Source of the DNA: Synergistaceae bacterium
Lineage (GTDB): Bacteria; Synergistota; Synergistia; Synergistales; Aminobacteriaceae
DNA: 42,949 nt
Direction of reading: 5' to 3'
Assembly: GCA_009783355.1 (NCBI GenBank)
Contig: WRHH01000021.1
Span: 1 to 42,949, forward strand
Notes under the pieces: model-generated
The model's input: the letters and a program-made list of their open reading frames with translations, nothing else
The model's database searches: none
What the model was told of the DNA's origin: nothing
Program-made: the position numbers and the translations under genes
Shown: positions 34,163 to 42,949 of the stretch, piece after piece
Numbering within the stretch: the first letter of the stretch is position 1
Layout of the letters: each line of letters opens with the position of its first letter

Positions 34163-34620
34163 TATACGTCATCTCCCTGTTTTTTACCTGTGCTTGTCCC
34201 TGTCATGGTTACAACCATGTTTGGATGCGGAGAAACGGAAAAAATTCTCGGAGCTAGCTTTAAAAATTCTCCATTATTAGCAAAAGAGACTCCATGCATG
34301 AACGTTATGAATTGCCTTCCTTCTTCTATCCTTTCGGGTGGAATTCCGCTCAGGTCAAGCAAGATAATACAACCATCAAGCAACGCTTCTCTTAATTGTA
34401 GTTTATCTTCAGTAGACGGCAGTCCTTTGAATAAAATTAGTCCGTTTTTCAAAGAAATTGGGCGCCCACTTTTTTCGTCATCATCATAGTCCTCGTAATT
34501 GCCGTCATAAGTATTATTTCTGCCGGTATCTTCACGATTTAAAGGGTGCGAAGGCTTCCTTCTCTTGTATTCACCTGTTTCTTCATTTTCAAAGCCAAGT
34601 AATTTCATGAATTTTTTCAA
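34162..34620 (-). CDS. sepF: Cell-division protein SepF
   Basis: Encodes 152 residues from TTG 34620, behind AAAGGAGA eight bases upstream; an ATG 12 bases downstream is too far from that site. A short N-terminal amphipathic helix (MKKFMKLLGF) for membrane binding, an acidic linker (~15-50, with YDGNYEDYDDDEK), and the SepF core domain (~52-140, with GCIILLDLSGIPPERIEEG and FITFMHGVSF). SepF polymerises and ties FtsZ to the membrane. The pairing with divIVA and yggS matches the dcw-adjacent cluster of Firmicutes-like genomes. Confidence 0.94.
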   Translation of the reverse strand: MKKFMKLLGFENEETGEYKRRKPSHPLNREDTGRNNTYDGNYEDYDDDEKSGRPISLKNGLILFKGLPSTEDKLQLREALLDGCIILLDLSGIPPERIEEGRQFITFMHGVSFANNGEFLKLAPRIFSVSPHPNMVVTMTGTSTGKKQGDDV

Positions 34621-34653
34621 TACAAAGCTCTCCTTTCGAATGCTTTTTGTTTT

Positions 34654-35346
34654 TCATACCCGCATACCAAATAATGCAGTCCCTATTCTTACTAGAGTAC
34701 TGCCTTCCAATATAGCCAAATGAAAATCTGAACTCATACCCATAGATAAAACCGGCAATGGCAACCCGGTTCTATCTCGCGACATTTCAGCAATATGCCG
34801 CATTTTTGCAAAAGATTTCCTTATATGGTCTTCATTCTGAGTGAAAGAAGCCATAGTCATGAATCCTTCAAGCTGTAAATTATTGCACTCAAGTACAGTA
34901 TCTACAAGGCAACAAACATCATCCGAAGATATTCCTGTTTTGGAATTTTCCTCAGATGCGTTAACTTCAATTAATATAGGTAAGATTCTATCACTTTTTT
35001 CATCAAGAATACGCTGTAAAGTTAAAGCTAACTCAATTGAATTTACGGAGTCTATTGTATCAAAAATTTGAAGAGCTTTGCGAACTTTATTCTTCTGTAA
35101 ACTTCCAATCAACCGCCATGGTTTGTTCCAAACTGCGTTACTCTTTTTTGTGAATGCTTCCTGCACTCGATTCTCTCCGAAGGCGTCAACAAAAGGTTGA
35201 GATTCAATCATTTCTGTAACAGTTCGGGTTTTCGAAACTGCTACAAGCGAAATTTCATTTATTGAGCGACCTGAAATTGAAGCGGCTTCAGCAATACTCT
35301 CTCTAATTGATGCAACTCTTTCTGCTATTGTTTCAGGTATCACCAT
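34654..35346 (-). CDS. yggS: YggS/PROSC-family PLP homeostasis protein
   Basis: Encodes 230 residues with the alanine-racemase-like barrel of this family. K39 in LVAVSKTR is the pyridoxal-phosphate lysine; GENRVQEA and LSMGMSSDFHLAI with STLVRIGTALFG give the phosphate-binding residues. These proteins carry PLP and balance vitamin B6 and amino-acid pools, with no known enzymatic activity. The start overlaps the adaptor-like gene by 7 bases. Confidence 0.95.
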   Translation of the reverse strand: MVIPETIAERVASIRESIAEAASISGRSINEISLVAVSKTRTVTEMIESQPFVDAFGENRVQEAFTKKSNAVWNKPWRLIGSLQKNKVRKALQIFDTIDSVNSIELALTLQRILDEKSDRILPILIEVNASEENSKTGISSDDVCCLVDTVLECNNLQLEGFMTMASFTQNEDHIRKSFAKMRHIAEMSRDRTGLPLPVLSMGMSSDFHLAILEGSTLVRIGTALFGMRV

Positions 35347-36353
35347 ATACTAACTTCTCCTTCGCGAGCGCTTCCGGCATTTAAAATCAACATATCTCCC
35401 GGAATAACGCCTGAATTTATGAAAAATGTATCTTCATCCACATGAAAAGCTTCTACTTTTCTAAATATAGCTTCGTTCCCTTTGATTATATATACTCCCA
35501 TAACTCCATCCTTTAATATAACAGAAGAATTCGGGACGTAAATACCGTTTTGCTCCCCGACATATATTTTCCACGAAAATGTTCTTATTTCAGCCATTTC
35601 CGGAGTGAAAAACGGTAAAGTGACATATATTTTTGTTCTTTGAGATATATTAGCCTTAGTTCTGATTTCAGCCCAAACTCCCCAATCATTTTCACTCCGG
35701 CGAATTTTTATCCTGTTTCGACTGATATCCCGATTCAAGGATGGTGTGACGTCGATCCATGCTATTGCGCGAAGTTCTTGTGGTTGAGGGATAAGTTTTC
35801 CTATAGGCTGCTTGTTATCAACATATATTCCGTCCGGAATGGGAGTAGCTTTTGCAGGGGATGGCAAGGCGGACGTTCCGGGCCATAAATCTGAGTAGTT
35901 CCAATTCCCTTCGTAACCATCAAAGGCAGGTATAAAATATCCGGCGTCCGGAGAATTCTGCGCAACACCGTTGATTTTGCATAACTGCTCACCTTTTCTA
36001 ACTCTTCTGGGTTCTTGCGACGGATATGATATTGTACCGGAAGTTCCTGCAAAAACAATTCTCTCTTCCCAGAGCAAAACCCCTTCAAATGGAATTTCTT
36101 CGGCATATACGCCGGATTGCGCCTGAAATACTTCAGGATGCGAGTATTTGTAAGCGTCGAGCCAATAGAAATATATATTAAACGCCACTATTGAAATAAA
36201 AAGGACAGTTAAATAGTAGAATAAACGCGCGGCCAAGCTTCCGTTAATATTTTTGGATTCTATGCCCTTATGCCTGTCTTTTGCGGTAAGCTTCTTTACT
36301 GAAGTTTTACTCTCAAATTTTTGCGGCTTATTTAAATATTCATTCGTATGCAC
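35340..36353 (-). CDS. HlyD-like membrane adaptor protein of the sepF cluster
   Basis: Encodes 337 residues from GTG 36353, with GAGGT five bases upstream in the end of folE2. A basic cytoplasmic N-terminus (~1-42), one membrane helix (~43-62: RLFYYLTVLFISIVAFNIYF), then an extracytoplasmic region with a barrel-sandwich (lipoyl-like) part (VLLWEERIVFAGTSGTISYP) and a C-terminal portion like HlyD adaptors (ILKDGVMGVYIIKGNEAIF). There is no long coiled coil. Similar proteins sit beside sepF/yggS in clostridia and Synergistota; their role is unknown, perhaps linked to division or the envelope. Confidence 0.8.
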   Translation of the reverse strand: MHTNEYLNKPQKFESKTSVKKLTAKDRHKGIESKNINGSLAARLFYYLTVLFISIVAFNIYFYWLDAYKYSHPEVFQAQSGVYAEEIPFEGVLLWEERIVFAGTSGTISYPSQEPRRVRKGEQLCKINGVAQNSPDAGYFIPAFDGYEGNWNYSDLWPGTSALPSPAKATPIPDGIYVDNKQPIGKLIPQPQELRAIAWIDVTPSLNRDISRNRIKIRRSENDWGVWAEIRTKANISQRTKIYVTLPFFTPEMAEIRTFSWKIYVGEQNGIYVPNSSVILKDGVMGVYIIKGNEAIFRKVEAFHVDEDTFFINSGVIPGDMLILNAGSAREGEVSIW

Positions 36354-37113
36354 GTTCTACCTCAGCAAATGCATCATGATTATGAATACTTTCGCTACTT
36401 GATACTGTCACCCGAAACTGTGAGATGCGTTTATCCGTTTCCAGGCGAAGAACTATTTCTCTGACGACATCTTCCACAAAACGCGGATTATTATACGCGT
36501 GTTCCGTAACGTATTTTTCATCTTCCCTTTTTAATAAAGTGAATGTCGGAGCGGAAGCGCAATCCTCAATTATTGAAACCAATTCTTCTATCCATATGAA
36601 GTCCTTCATTTTCACAGCAAGCCGAACGTATGCCCGCTGGTTATGAGCTCCGTAATCAGAAATTTCCTTGGAGCAGGGGCATAGAGTCTGAATCGCCGCT
36701 ATGACTTCCGTCTCCAGTTCGAACTTGGAACGAGTCTTTTCAGCTTTGAACATGACGTCGTAACTCGACCAGCTTTCAAGTTTAGAAACCGGGGCGTTCT
36801 TACGGATAAAATATGGGAAACGGAATGTAACTTCGGCTTTAATCGCCTCAAGCCTTTCAATAAGGTTATCGGTAAGCCCCTCGAGCTCGTGGGGAGTGAC
36901 TCTTCCTCTGAATTCTTCCAGAGCCTCCACGAACCTGCTCATGTGAGTTCCGCGGTATTCATGAGGTAAAGCAACCGCCATTGCAACAATAGCGACTGTT
37001 TCCTGAGTTCCTTTTTCTTTATCCAAAACAGTTATCGGGTACGAAATGCCGCTTATGCCCACCCTATCAATAGGTATGTTCCGTACATCAAGTTCAGATT
37101 GTACATCACGCAT
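36340..37113 (-). CDS. folE2: GTP cyclohydrolase FolE2 (type IB)
   Basis: Encodes 257 residues. The family signature is present: LCPCSKEISDYGAHNQRAYV with C147 as the expected metal-binding/catalytic Cys, HEYRGTHMSRF near residue 50, and the C-terminal SSESIHNHDAFAEVER. It opens GTP to 7,8-dihydroneopterin triphosphate, the entry to folate and queuosine synthesis. The type IB enzyme does not depend on zinc, unlike FolE. It overlaps queD by 8 bases, which points to queuosine precursor supply. Confidence 0.96.
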   Translation of the reverse strand: MRDVQSELDVRNIPIDRVGISGISYPITVLDKEKGTQETVAIVAMAVALPHEYRGTHMSRFVEALEEFRGRVTPHELEGLTDNLIERLEAIKAEVTFRFPYFIRKNAPVSKLESWSSYDVMFKAEKTRSKFELETEVIAAIQTLCPCSKEISDYGAHNQRAYVRLAVKMKDFIWIEELVSIIEDCASAPTFTLLKREDEKYVTEHAYNNPRFVEDVVREIVLRLETDKRISQFRVTVSSSESIHNHDAFAEVERAYE

Positions 37114-37492
37114 ATGTACGCCCCCAGCTTTTCATATCTTCAGAACACAATACAGCGCAGCAAGAAGCAGTTTCCCAAACCTCAACAATTTCAAGCCCGC
37201 AGTTGTCTCGCGCGACAGCCTGCTCCAGCTGTCTCCATATCCAAACGGCAATATTCTCCGCAGTGGGCTGCGGCAGTATTTCATTAATATATGAATGGTC
37301 AAGCGCGCTCAACACCCGTTCTTTCACAATGGAGGAGAGCTCGCAAAAATCAATAACCATACTTTCTTTGTCCGGTAATCCCTTAACTACAATAGCCACA
37401 CGGTAAGTGTGCCCGTGCAAACGCTCGCACTTGCCATGATACCGAGTCAAATTATGAGCAGCGTCAAAAGTGAATTCTTTTCGTATAAGCAC
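37106..37492 (-). CDS. queD: 6-carboxy-tetrahydropterin synthase QueD
   Basis: Encodes 128 residues from GTG 37492, behind GGGGTGA. Zinc ligands H13 (FDAAHNL), H26 and H28 (LHGHTY) and the catalytic Cys22 (GKCERLHGHT) are present, and ALDHSYIN and PTAENIAVW match the family. It converts dihydroneopterin triphosphate made by FolE2 into 6-carboxytetrahydropterin on the way to queuosine. First gene of the operon that runs through recG. Confidence 0.95.
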   Translation of the reverse strand: MLIRKEFTFDAAHNLTRYHGKCERLHGHTYRVAIVVKGLPDKESMVIDFCELSSIVKERVLSALDHSYINEILPQPTAENIAVWIWRQLEQAVARDNCGLEIVEVWETASCCAVLCSEDMKSWGRTYA

Positions 37493-37512
37493 TTCGCTTC
37501 ACCCCGCATTAG

Positions 37513-37541
37513 ATAATGTGCGAAAAATGCGTATATGTCAA
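37513..37541 (-). promoter_or_regulatory. Promoter of the queD-recG gene train
   Basis: On the minus strand a perfect TTGACA (37541-37536) and CATTAT (37518-37513) are 17 bases apart, about 20 bases before the queD start. No preQ1 riboswitch fold is possible in such a short leader. Confidence 0.65.
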
Positions 37542-37866
37542 GTTAATATTACTGGATTATCACGAAAGTAATAAATAGTTATATTAAAAATATTTCATGG
37601 TAAAGACAAAAGCCAGAGATTTTGGGTAGCTTTGTTGGGGCGGTTTGTAGTCGCTCGTTTACATAATCCATGACAACACAATATATTGCATTTATGTTAT
37701 TTCATTTTTAACTTGTAAAAATTAGCGTTGTAGTGGCTCATTGTCTCGCTTGTCTTTGTGATAGATGAAAATTCTGTAATCAATGAATATCTAGATAATA
37801 AAAAAAAATAAGAACAAAATAACGAAACATATAATAAATAATATTATCTAAATTATGATTATTATA
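37542..37866. other. Intergenic region, AT-rich, with degenerate hairpin repeat
   Basis: No gene seen. GGGGCGGTTTGTAGTCGCTCG at 37637-37657 differs at three or four positions from the complement of the hairpin at 31468-31488 and looks like a decayed copy. The remainder is AT-rich spacer between divergent promoters. Confidence 0.45.
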
Positions 37867-37894
37867 TTGTATTTTTGCCCAATTACTTTATAAT
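37867..37894 (+). promoter_or_regulatory. Probable promoter of the protease gene
   Basis: TTGTAT (37867-37872) and a perfect TATAAT (37889-37894) are 16 bases apart, about 45 bases upstream of the start codon. Confidence 0.5.
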
Positions 37895-37940
37895 TATTGT
37901 AGAAGTAACAAATATTTGAGAAAGGTGGTGTAAATTAGCT

Positions 37941-40900
37941 ATGAAGAAATTACTATTTTTTTTATTATTGGTTGTTTTATTTTCTTGTCCCGCCTTTGCA
38001 AACTCTTCTGAATATGTTGAGGGGGAAGTCCTTGTCGTTATTGATGCTCCGGAATCAGGTTATTCTGCTTTTTCAGTACAAGACGAAGTCGGCGTAAATG
38101 CATTTTCGCAGTCCGTTTTGTCAGAAGCACAAGCTTTTGCGGAAGAGTTCGATCTTGAAGCTCTTGAAACTTATCCCGAAATAGCAAACATCTCAGGGAA
38201 AAGTATAATTCACCTTCGTTCTGAGTATATGAGCACGGAGGAATTAATCCAGGAGCTTTCGTCCGTTCCTTATGTCGAGAGTGTTTCTCCAAACCACATA
38301 ATTAGACTGGATGGGTCTAGCGCGGCTCAGTCAACCGAGTATGCTGCTTTCAGCGCATTGACGCCGAACGATCCGTACTATTCACTACTTTGGGGTTTGA
38401 CCAATATTGGAGTACAGCAGGTATGGGATTACGTCACGGGCAGCGATACGATATGTGTTGCTGTTTTGGACACCGGAATAAACTATACCCATCCAGACCT
38501 AAGCGCTAACATGGCAAAAGATACAACCGGGTATTACGGCAGATACTTCAAGAATGGAGTAGTGAGTACAAATCCTATGGACACGCATGGTCACGGGACT
38601 CACGTTGCCGGTACGATAGGGGCTGTGGGAAACAACGGAATAGGAGTTGTCGGAGTTAACTGGAAAGTAAAGTTGCTTGCTGTAAGTGTTATTGCGGGCG
38701 GAAGCGGTTCTGAAGCAGATATAATCAAAGGAATAAATTACGTGGTATCGGAAAAGAGAAATGGGTTGAATATCCGCGTTGTGAATATGTCACTCGGAGG
38801 ATGGTATCCTGTTCAAGCGGATAATTCTCCATACGGAAACGCTATTAAATCAATGAGCGACGTTGGGATAATATGTGCGCTTGCCGCCGGCAACGATGGC
38901 CAAAATTTAAGTAATCCAACCGGCGTAGACACTAACGGAATATCTTGTAAAGGGAGAAGACCTTACCCCGCATGTTTCAGATTTGTAAATACTATAACCG
39001 TAGGTTCCATAGGCTCTGGAAACGGTAAAAGCATTTTTTCAAATTACAGTCCTGCATGGGTCGATATAGCCGCTCCAGGAGAGAATATTTACAGCACGTA
39101 TCTAAGCAACGGTTACAGATATATGGACGGCACTTCAATGGCAACTCCTCATGTTGCCGGCGCAGCGGCTCTGTTGTGCGCGGCTTATCCGGGCGAGACA
39201 CCTGCTCAGATAAAAGCGCGTATCTTGAACAATGCAAATAATATCGGGACCGCTTATTGGGCAAAAGGAATTCTTAACGCTTGGGGCGCTTATTCAAATG
39301 GGGCAAAGGCGCCGATTATAACCACAACTTCTCTGCCTGGAGGTACTGTAGGCAAAGCATACAGTGCAACGCTCAGCGCGAGCGGGACGACACCGATAAC
39401 CTGGTCTGTTTCCGCTAACAGTCTGCCAAACGGCTTGATCTTGAACGCGGCAACGGGTGTCATATCCGGTACGCCGACAACGGTTGGAACATTCAGCTTC
39501 ACGGTCAAAGCGGCGAATATCGCGGGCAGCGCCACGAAAAACCTGAGTATTGTAATCTCGCCTGAACCGCCAAAAATAACCACGACGTCTCTGCCGGGAG
39601 GAACTGTAAACAAAACTTACAGTGCAACGCTCAGCGCAAGCGGAACAACCCCAATAACCTGGTCAATTTCCGCTGGCAGCCTGCCGGTCGGATTGAGTTT
39701 GAACGCGGCAACCGGAGTGATTTCCGGTACGCCAACGAAAGCGGGCACGACAAATTTTACAGTCAAAGCTACAAATGGCGGAGGTAGTGACACGAAAGCC
39801 CTGAGCATTGTTGTAAGCATAGAAATTATACCGCCGACTATCACAACAACCTCTTTGCCGGGAGGCGTCGTAGGAACAACTTACAATCAGGCTCTCAGCG
39901 CGAGCGGGACGACCCCGATAACCTGGTCTGTTTCTGCTGGCAGCCTCCCGGTCGGGTTAAGCTTAAACGGAACCACTGGAGTGATTTCCGGCTTGCCTTC
40001 GATGGCGGGTACGTTCAACTTTACGGTTAAAGCAGCGAACACTGCGGGAAGCGACGCGAAAAACCTGAGTATCGTTATCAGCCCAAAACCTGTTGCTCCG
40101 GTCATCACCACATCTTCTCTACCCGGAGGAGTTGTCGGCAAAGCTTACAGTGAGACGCTCACTGCGAGCGGGACAGCCCCGATAAACTGGTCTATTTCCT
40201 CCGGCAGCCTGCCGCCTGGTTTGAGCTTGAATACAACTACCGGAGTGATTTCCGGCACACCTACGACGGCGGGCACGTACAACTTTACGGTCAAAGCGAC
40301 GAACGTAGCAGGAAGCGTCACGAAGTCATTTAGCATAGTTATCTCAACGCTTCCGGTTGTCACAAAAACCTCTCTGCCGGCTGGTACGGTTGGTGTTTTC
40401 TACACTCAGACGCTCACTGCGAGCGGGACGACCCCGATTACTTGGTCTATTTCCTCCGGCAGCCTGCCGCCAGGTTTAAATTTGAACGCGACAACCGGAG
40501 TGATTTCAGGAACACCAACGAAGGCTGGCGCGTACAACTTTACAGTCAAAGCGACGAACGCCGCGGGAAGCGCGACGAAAGACCTAAGTATAGTCATCAA
40601 TCCTGCTCCTGATCCCGACCCGCGTACCCCGCCAAAGATAACAATAACCGCTATACCGATAGGATACGCAGGGGATTATTACAGTATGACGTTCAGCGCA
40701 AGCGGGACGGCCCCGATAAGCTGGTCTATTTCCGGCAGCCTGCCGCCTGGCTTAACAATAAACTTCATCTCCGGCGTAATTTCCGGAACTCCCACGACGG
40801 CGGGCACGTTCAGTTTCACGCTCAAAGCATCGAATGCCGCAGGCAGCGCCACAGCAAACTTGAGTATAACTATCAGGCCTGTTCCTCCGGCAATAACAAC

Positions 40901-42647
40901 GTCCAACCTTCCGGGAGGCGTTGTTGGGGCAGTTTACAACCAGATGCTCAGCGCGAGCGGAACGGCGCCGATAACCTGGTCGGTCGCGAGCGGAAACCTA
41001 CCGACCGGCTTGATATTAAGCGCGAGTACCGGAACGATTTCGGGTATAGCATTGACGGCTGGCGCGTACAACTTTTCAGTTAAAGCAACAAATACCGCAG
41101 GCAGCGCCGCGAAAAACCTGAGCATCGTGATTAGTTCCGCAACGCTTCCGGTGATTACCACGTACGCTCTTCCGGGAGGCAATGTAGGGGCTGCTTACAG
41201 CCAGACGCTCAATGCGAGCGGAACGGCGCCGATAACCTGGTCTGTTTCAGGCGGCAGCCTTCCATCAGGCTTAAACTTGTCGAACAGCGGAACAATATCC
41301 GGCAAACCGACAGCGGGCGGTACGTATAACTTTACGGTAAAAGCGGCGAATGCAGCTGGCAGCGCCGCGAAATCTTTTAGCATCGTCATCAGTGCTTCAG
41401 TGGCGCCGACGATAACCACGTCTACCCTGCCGGGATGTATTGTTGGGACAAGCATCAGTATCGCGCTCAGCGCGAGCGGGAGCACACCGATAACCTGGTC
41501 TATTTCCGGCGGCAGCCTGCCTCTTGGCTTGATTTTGAGTACGACTACCGGAGTGATTTCCGGCACGCCAGCGACGACAGGTACATTCAGCTTTACGGTC
41601 AAAGCGGCGAATTCCGTGGGCAGCGCCACAAAAGCTTTGAGCATTGTCGTCAGCCCTTCGCCCTTGATCCCGCCGAAGATAGGCACATCCGCTCTGCCGA
41701 AGGGCATCACAAATGTGGCATACAACCTAATACTCGCAGCGAGCGGAAGCGCTCCGATAACCTGGTCGGTCTCAGGAAGCTTTCCTCCAGGCTTGATGTT
41801 AAACCCAAGTACAGGACTAATTTCAGGTAAACCAGCAATGGCGGGTACTTTCACCTTTACAGCCAGAGCGGCAAATGCTGCGGGAAGCGACGCGAAGTCT
41901 TTGAGCATCATAGTAACATCTTCAGGTTTATCGGCAGGCATGACTGATCTACCCGAAGACGTCTTGCCGCAGCCTGAAGGAGATATAGCGGCGGCAATCC
42001 CTCAATATTCTTCAAATATGGGCTATGCAGCCACAAGGATGGTTGATGTCAATACCGCAGATCTTGAGACAGCCGATGGAAACGTCGTCATAAATAAGTC
42101 GGTAGCCGAAGCAATATCCAAGAAACTGCTTGGAGTGAACAACGTCAGAGTTGTTCCTCTTCCGTGGTTTGAAGCGGCAGTCCAGAGCGGTAAAATAGCG
42201 GCGGTAAAAATCCCGGTAAGCGGGGCGCAGCTTAATACCAGTCACCCGAAAGATATATTGCTTTTGAAGATAATATCCTCCGAAACCGGTGAATTCTTGG
42301 AATATGCGGCAACGGACGATGATTATGATGACGGCAGGTTTACTCTTCTTGAAAAGGGAAGCGAAACGCCATATTCAGGCAATATAAACCCGGATGCCGA
42401 GTATGATTTGATGATATTTATCAAGGATGGAGGAAGATTTGATCTTGATAAAACCACAGATGGTTTTGTAATAGATCCGACCGCTATTGTGAATGTAGTA
42501 CACGGTAGTGAAATAAGACTTAGCGAAGGCAGCGCAAGTGAAAGAACCAAAGCAAGCGAAAAAACCAGCGGCGGCTGTAACGCGGGCTACGTGAGCTTTT
42601 CATTTGTATTGCTTGGAACAGCGTTGATCAGCATAAGAAAAAAGTAA
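37941..42647 (+). CDS. Surface subtilisin-like protease with ten putative-Ig repeats and Synerg-CTERM anchor
   Basis: Encodes 1568 residues; ATG behind AAAGGTGGTG. Signal peptide (MKKLLFFLLLVVLFSCPAFA), an inhibitor-like propeptide (~25-125, with EGEVLVVIDA and VPYVESVSPNHII), then an S8 peptidase domain (~140-450) with an intact triad: D177 (AVLDTG), H218 (HGTHVAG), S399 (GTSMATPHVAG), and AAGNDG for the oxyanion hole. Residues ~457-1327 hold ten He_PIG-type repeats of 83-92 residues, each with ITTTSLPGG, SASGTTPITWS, LPPGL, GVISGTP and FTVKAANAAGSA. A unique domain (~1330-1535) follows, then SGGCNAG, a hydrophobic helix and RKK: the Synerg-CTERM sorting signal. It is expected to be exported, processed and displayed on the cell surface. 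Confidence 0.95.
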   Translation: MKKLLFFLLLVVLFSCPAFANSSEYVEGEVLVVIDAPESGYSAFSVQDEVGVNAFSQSVLSEAQAFAEEFDLEALETYPEIANISGKSIIHLRSEYMSTEELIQELSSVPYVESVSPNHIIRLDGSSAAQSTEYAAFSALTPNDPYYSLLWGLTNIGVQQVWDYVTGSDTICVAVLDTGINYTHPDLSANMAKDTTGYYGRYFKNGVVSTNPMDTHGHGTHVAGTIGAVGNNGIGVVGVNWKVKLLAVSVIAGGSGSEADIIKGINYVVSEKRNGLNIRVVNMSLGGWYPVQADNSPYGNAIKSMSDVGIICALAAGNDGQNLSNPTGVDTNGISCKGRRPYPACFRFVNTITVGSIGSGNGKSIFSNYSPAWVDIAAPGENIYSTYLSNGYRYMDGTSMATPHVAGAAALLCAAYPGETPAQIKARILNNANNIGTAYWAKGILNAWGAYSNGAKAPIITTTSLPGGTVGKAYSATLSASGTTPITWSVSANSLPNGLILNAATGVISGTPTTVGTFSFTVKAANIAGSATKNLSIVISPEPPKITTTSLPGGTVNKTYSATLSASGTTPITWSISAGSLPVGLSLNAATGVISGTPTKAGTTNFTVKATNGGGSDTKALSIVVSIEIIPPTITTTSLPGGVVGTTYNQALSASGTTPITWSVSAGSLPVGLSLNGTTGVISGLPSMAGTFNFTVKAANTAGSDAKNLSIVISPKPVAPVITTSSLPGGVVGKAYSETLTASGTAPINWSISSGSLPPGLSLNTTTGVISGTPTTAGTYNFTVKATNVAGSVTKSFSIVISTLPVVTKTSLPAGTVGVFYTQTLTASGTTPITWSISSGSLPPGLNLNATTGVISGTPTKAGAYNFTVKATNAAGSATKDLSIVINPAPDPDPRTPPKITITAIPIGYAGDYYSMTFSASGTAPISWSISGSLPPGLTINFISGVISGTPTTAGTFSFTLKASNAAGSATANLSITIRPVPPAITTSNLPGGVVGAVYNQMLSASGTAPITWSVASGNLPTGLILSASTGTISGIALTAGAYNFSVKATNTAGSAAKNLSIVISSATLPVITTYALPGGNVGAAYSQTLNASGTAPITWSVSGGSLPSGLNLSNSGTISGKPTAGGTYNFTVKAANAAGSAAKSFSIVISASVAPTITTSTLPGCIVGTSISIALSASGSTPITWSISGGSLPLGLILSTTTGVISGTPATTGTFSFTVKAANSVGSATKALSIVVSPSPLIPPKIGTSALPKGITNVAYNLILAASGSAPITWSVSGSFPPGLMLNPSTGLISGKPAMAGTFTFTARAANAAGSDAKSLSIIVTSSGLSAGMTDLPEDVLPQPEGDIAAAIPQYSSNMGYAATRMVDVNTADLETADGNVVINKSVAEAISKKLLGVNNVRVVPLPWFEAAVQSGKIAAVKIPVSGAQLNTSHPKDILLLKIISSETGEFLEYAATDDDYDDGRFTLLEKGSETPYSGNINPDAEYDLMIFIKDGGRFDLDKTTDGFVIDPTAIVNVVHGSEIRLSEGSASERTKASEKTSGGCNAGYVSFSFVLLGTALISIRKK

Positions 42648-42949
42648 TCCGCTGCAGAAAACGCAATAAACGCAACAAAATTGAACGTGGGGCGGCGTTT
42701 TGCCGCCCCACTACTGAATAACGCGATGAACGCGCAAAAATAATGATAGTTCTTTGTCCCGCCAGTCCATGCGGCTGCCAGAAACTTTGAATTGCTTGAC
42801 CTAAGACCGTAGGGGTGGCTCCCATGGGAGGCTGCTGAAAAAGTGATTTGTTGTAAAAAGCAACATTACAAGGGCAGTGTTATGTAAGGAATATGCAATG
42901 ATATATTAGCAACTGGAAGCACATCATATTTAGCGCTGAAATACTTATA
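42648..42949. other. Intergenic region to the window end
   Basis: About 300 bases without a gene. It holds the strong hairpin at 42687-42711 and the 12-base perfect palindrome CTCCCATGGGAG (~42815-42826). The stretch GGCTGCTGAAAAAGTG after it resembles the outer ends of some insertion sequences, but no transposase is visible before the edge. Confidence 0.4.
42687..42711. terminator. Hairpin after the protease gene
   Basis: GTGGGGCGGC and GCCGCCCCAC pair perfectly over ten bases around GTTTT. There is no T run downstream, so it may be a dispersed GGGGCGGC repeat used as a transcript end rather than a classical terminator. Confidence 0.55.

Noticed and set aside
39290..41941. Series of minus-strand open frames and regular DNA repeats, CRISPR-like at first sight
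   Set aside because: The period of ~255-270 bases matches the protein-level Ig repeats of the protease; there are no short identical repeats with unique spacers, and the minus frames are shadows.
42826..42949. Possible insertion-sequence end (GGCTGCTGAAAAAGTG)
   Set aside because: Resemblance only; no transposase or matching inverted end inside the window.

Overview
The window looks like chromosomal DNA of a Synergistota (Synergistetes) bacterium. The main evidence is a Synerg-CTERM-type C-terminal sorting signal (a GGCNAG core, a hydrophobic stretch and a basic tail) on the large protease at the right end, and a related GCDIG tail on a nucleotidase-like protein. A secreted-protein repertoire and a queD-folE2-hlyD-yggS-sepF-divIVA-recG gene train fit this. 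The assignment is inferred from motifs; no database search was run.

Layout, left to right. 1-2.0 kb: the 3' part of a secreted SH3-domain protein and a secreted YcdB/PepSY-like protein. 2.0-2.9 kb: a decayed region with a broken AAA-ATPase start. 3.0-5.3 kb: a CPA2 cation/proton antiporter. 5.3-8.8 kb: two tRNA clusters (Glu-CTC and Gln-CTG on minus; Lys-Glu-Thr on plus with promoter and terminator), enclosing an MFS transporter that lacks a normal start codon and an unrecognised 387-residue protein. 9.0-9.9 kb: an exported ankyrin-repeat protein. 10.0-18.0 kb: a type I restriction-modification operon, hsdM-rhuM-DUF1016-hsdS-hsdR, in which every gene overlaps the next. 18.0-18.4 kb: an antitoxin-like gene under a palindromic promoter, followed by a toxin reading frame of only eight codons.

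18.7-21.3 kb: two tandem 5'-nucleotidase-fold proteins lacking the catalytic His/Asp pair, then a cold-shock protein. 21.3-27.2 kb (minus): a YbhGFSR-like ABC exporter whose permease genes come first; an antitoxin/nucleotidyltransferase module with its own palindrome lies between the permeases and the adaptor/ATPase pair. 27.4-30.2 kb: an exported nitroreductase, ComEA and a short ComEC that ends inside a heptanucleotide repeat. 30.2-30.9 kb: a mosaic of nested inverted repeats holding the first codons of an IS110-family transposase and a structured leader that could be a relic bridge RNA. 30.9-37.5 kb (minus): a YbaK-type deacylase and a tightly packed train of queuosine/folate (queD, folE2), adaptor, PLP homeostasis (yggS), division (sepF, divIVA) and repair (recG) genes from one promoter. 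37.9-42.6 kb: a 1568-residue subtilisin-like protease with ten putative-Ig repeats and a Synerg-CTERM anchor.

The most interesting points are the IS110 left-end relic with a candidate bridge RNA, the paired metallophosphatase-fold proteins without catalytic residues, the MFS gene that seems to start at a non-AUG codon, the two defence/TA-like islands, and the heptamer repeats at the ends of two membrane-protein genes.
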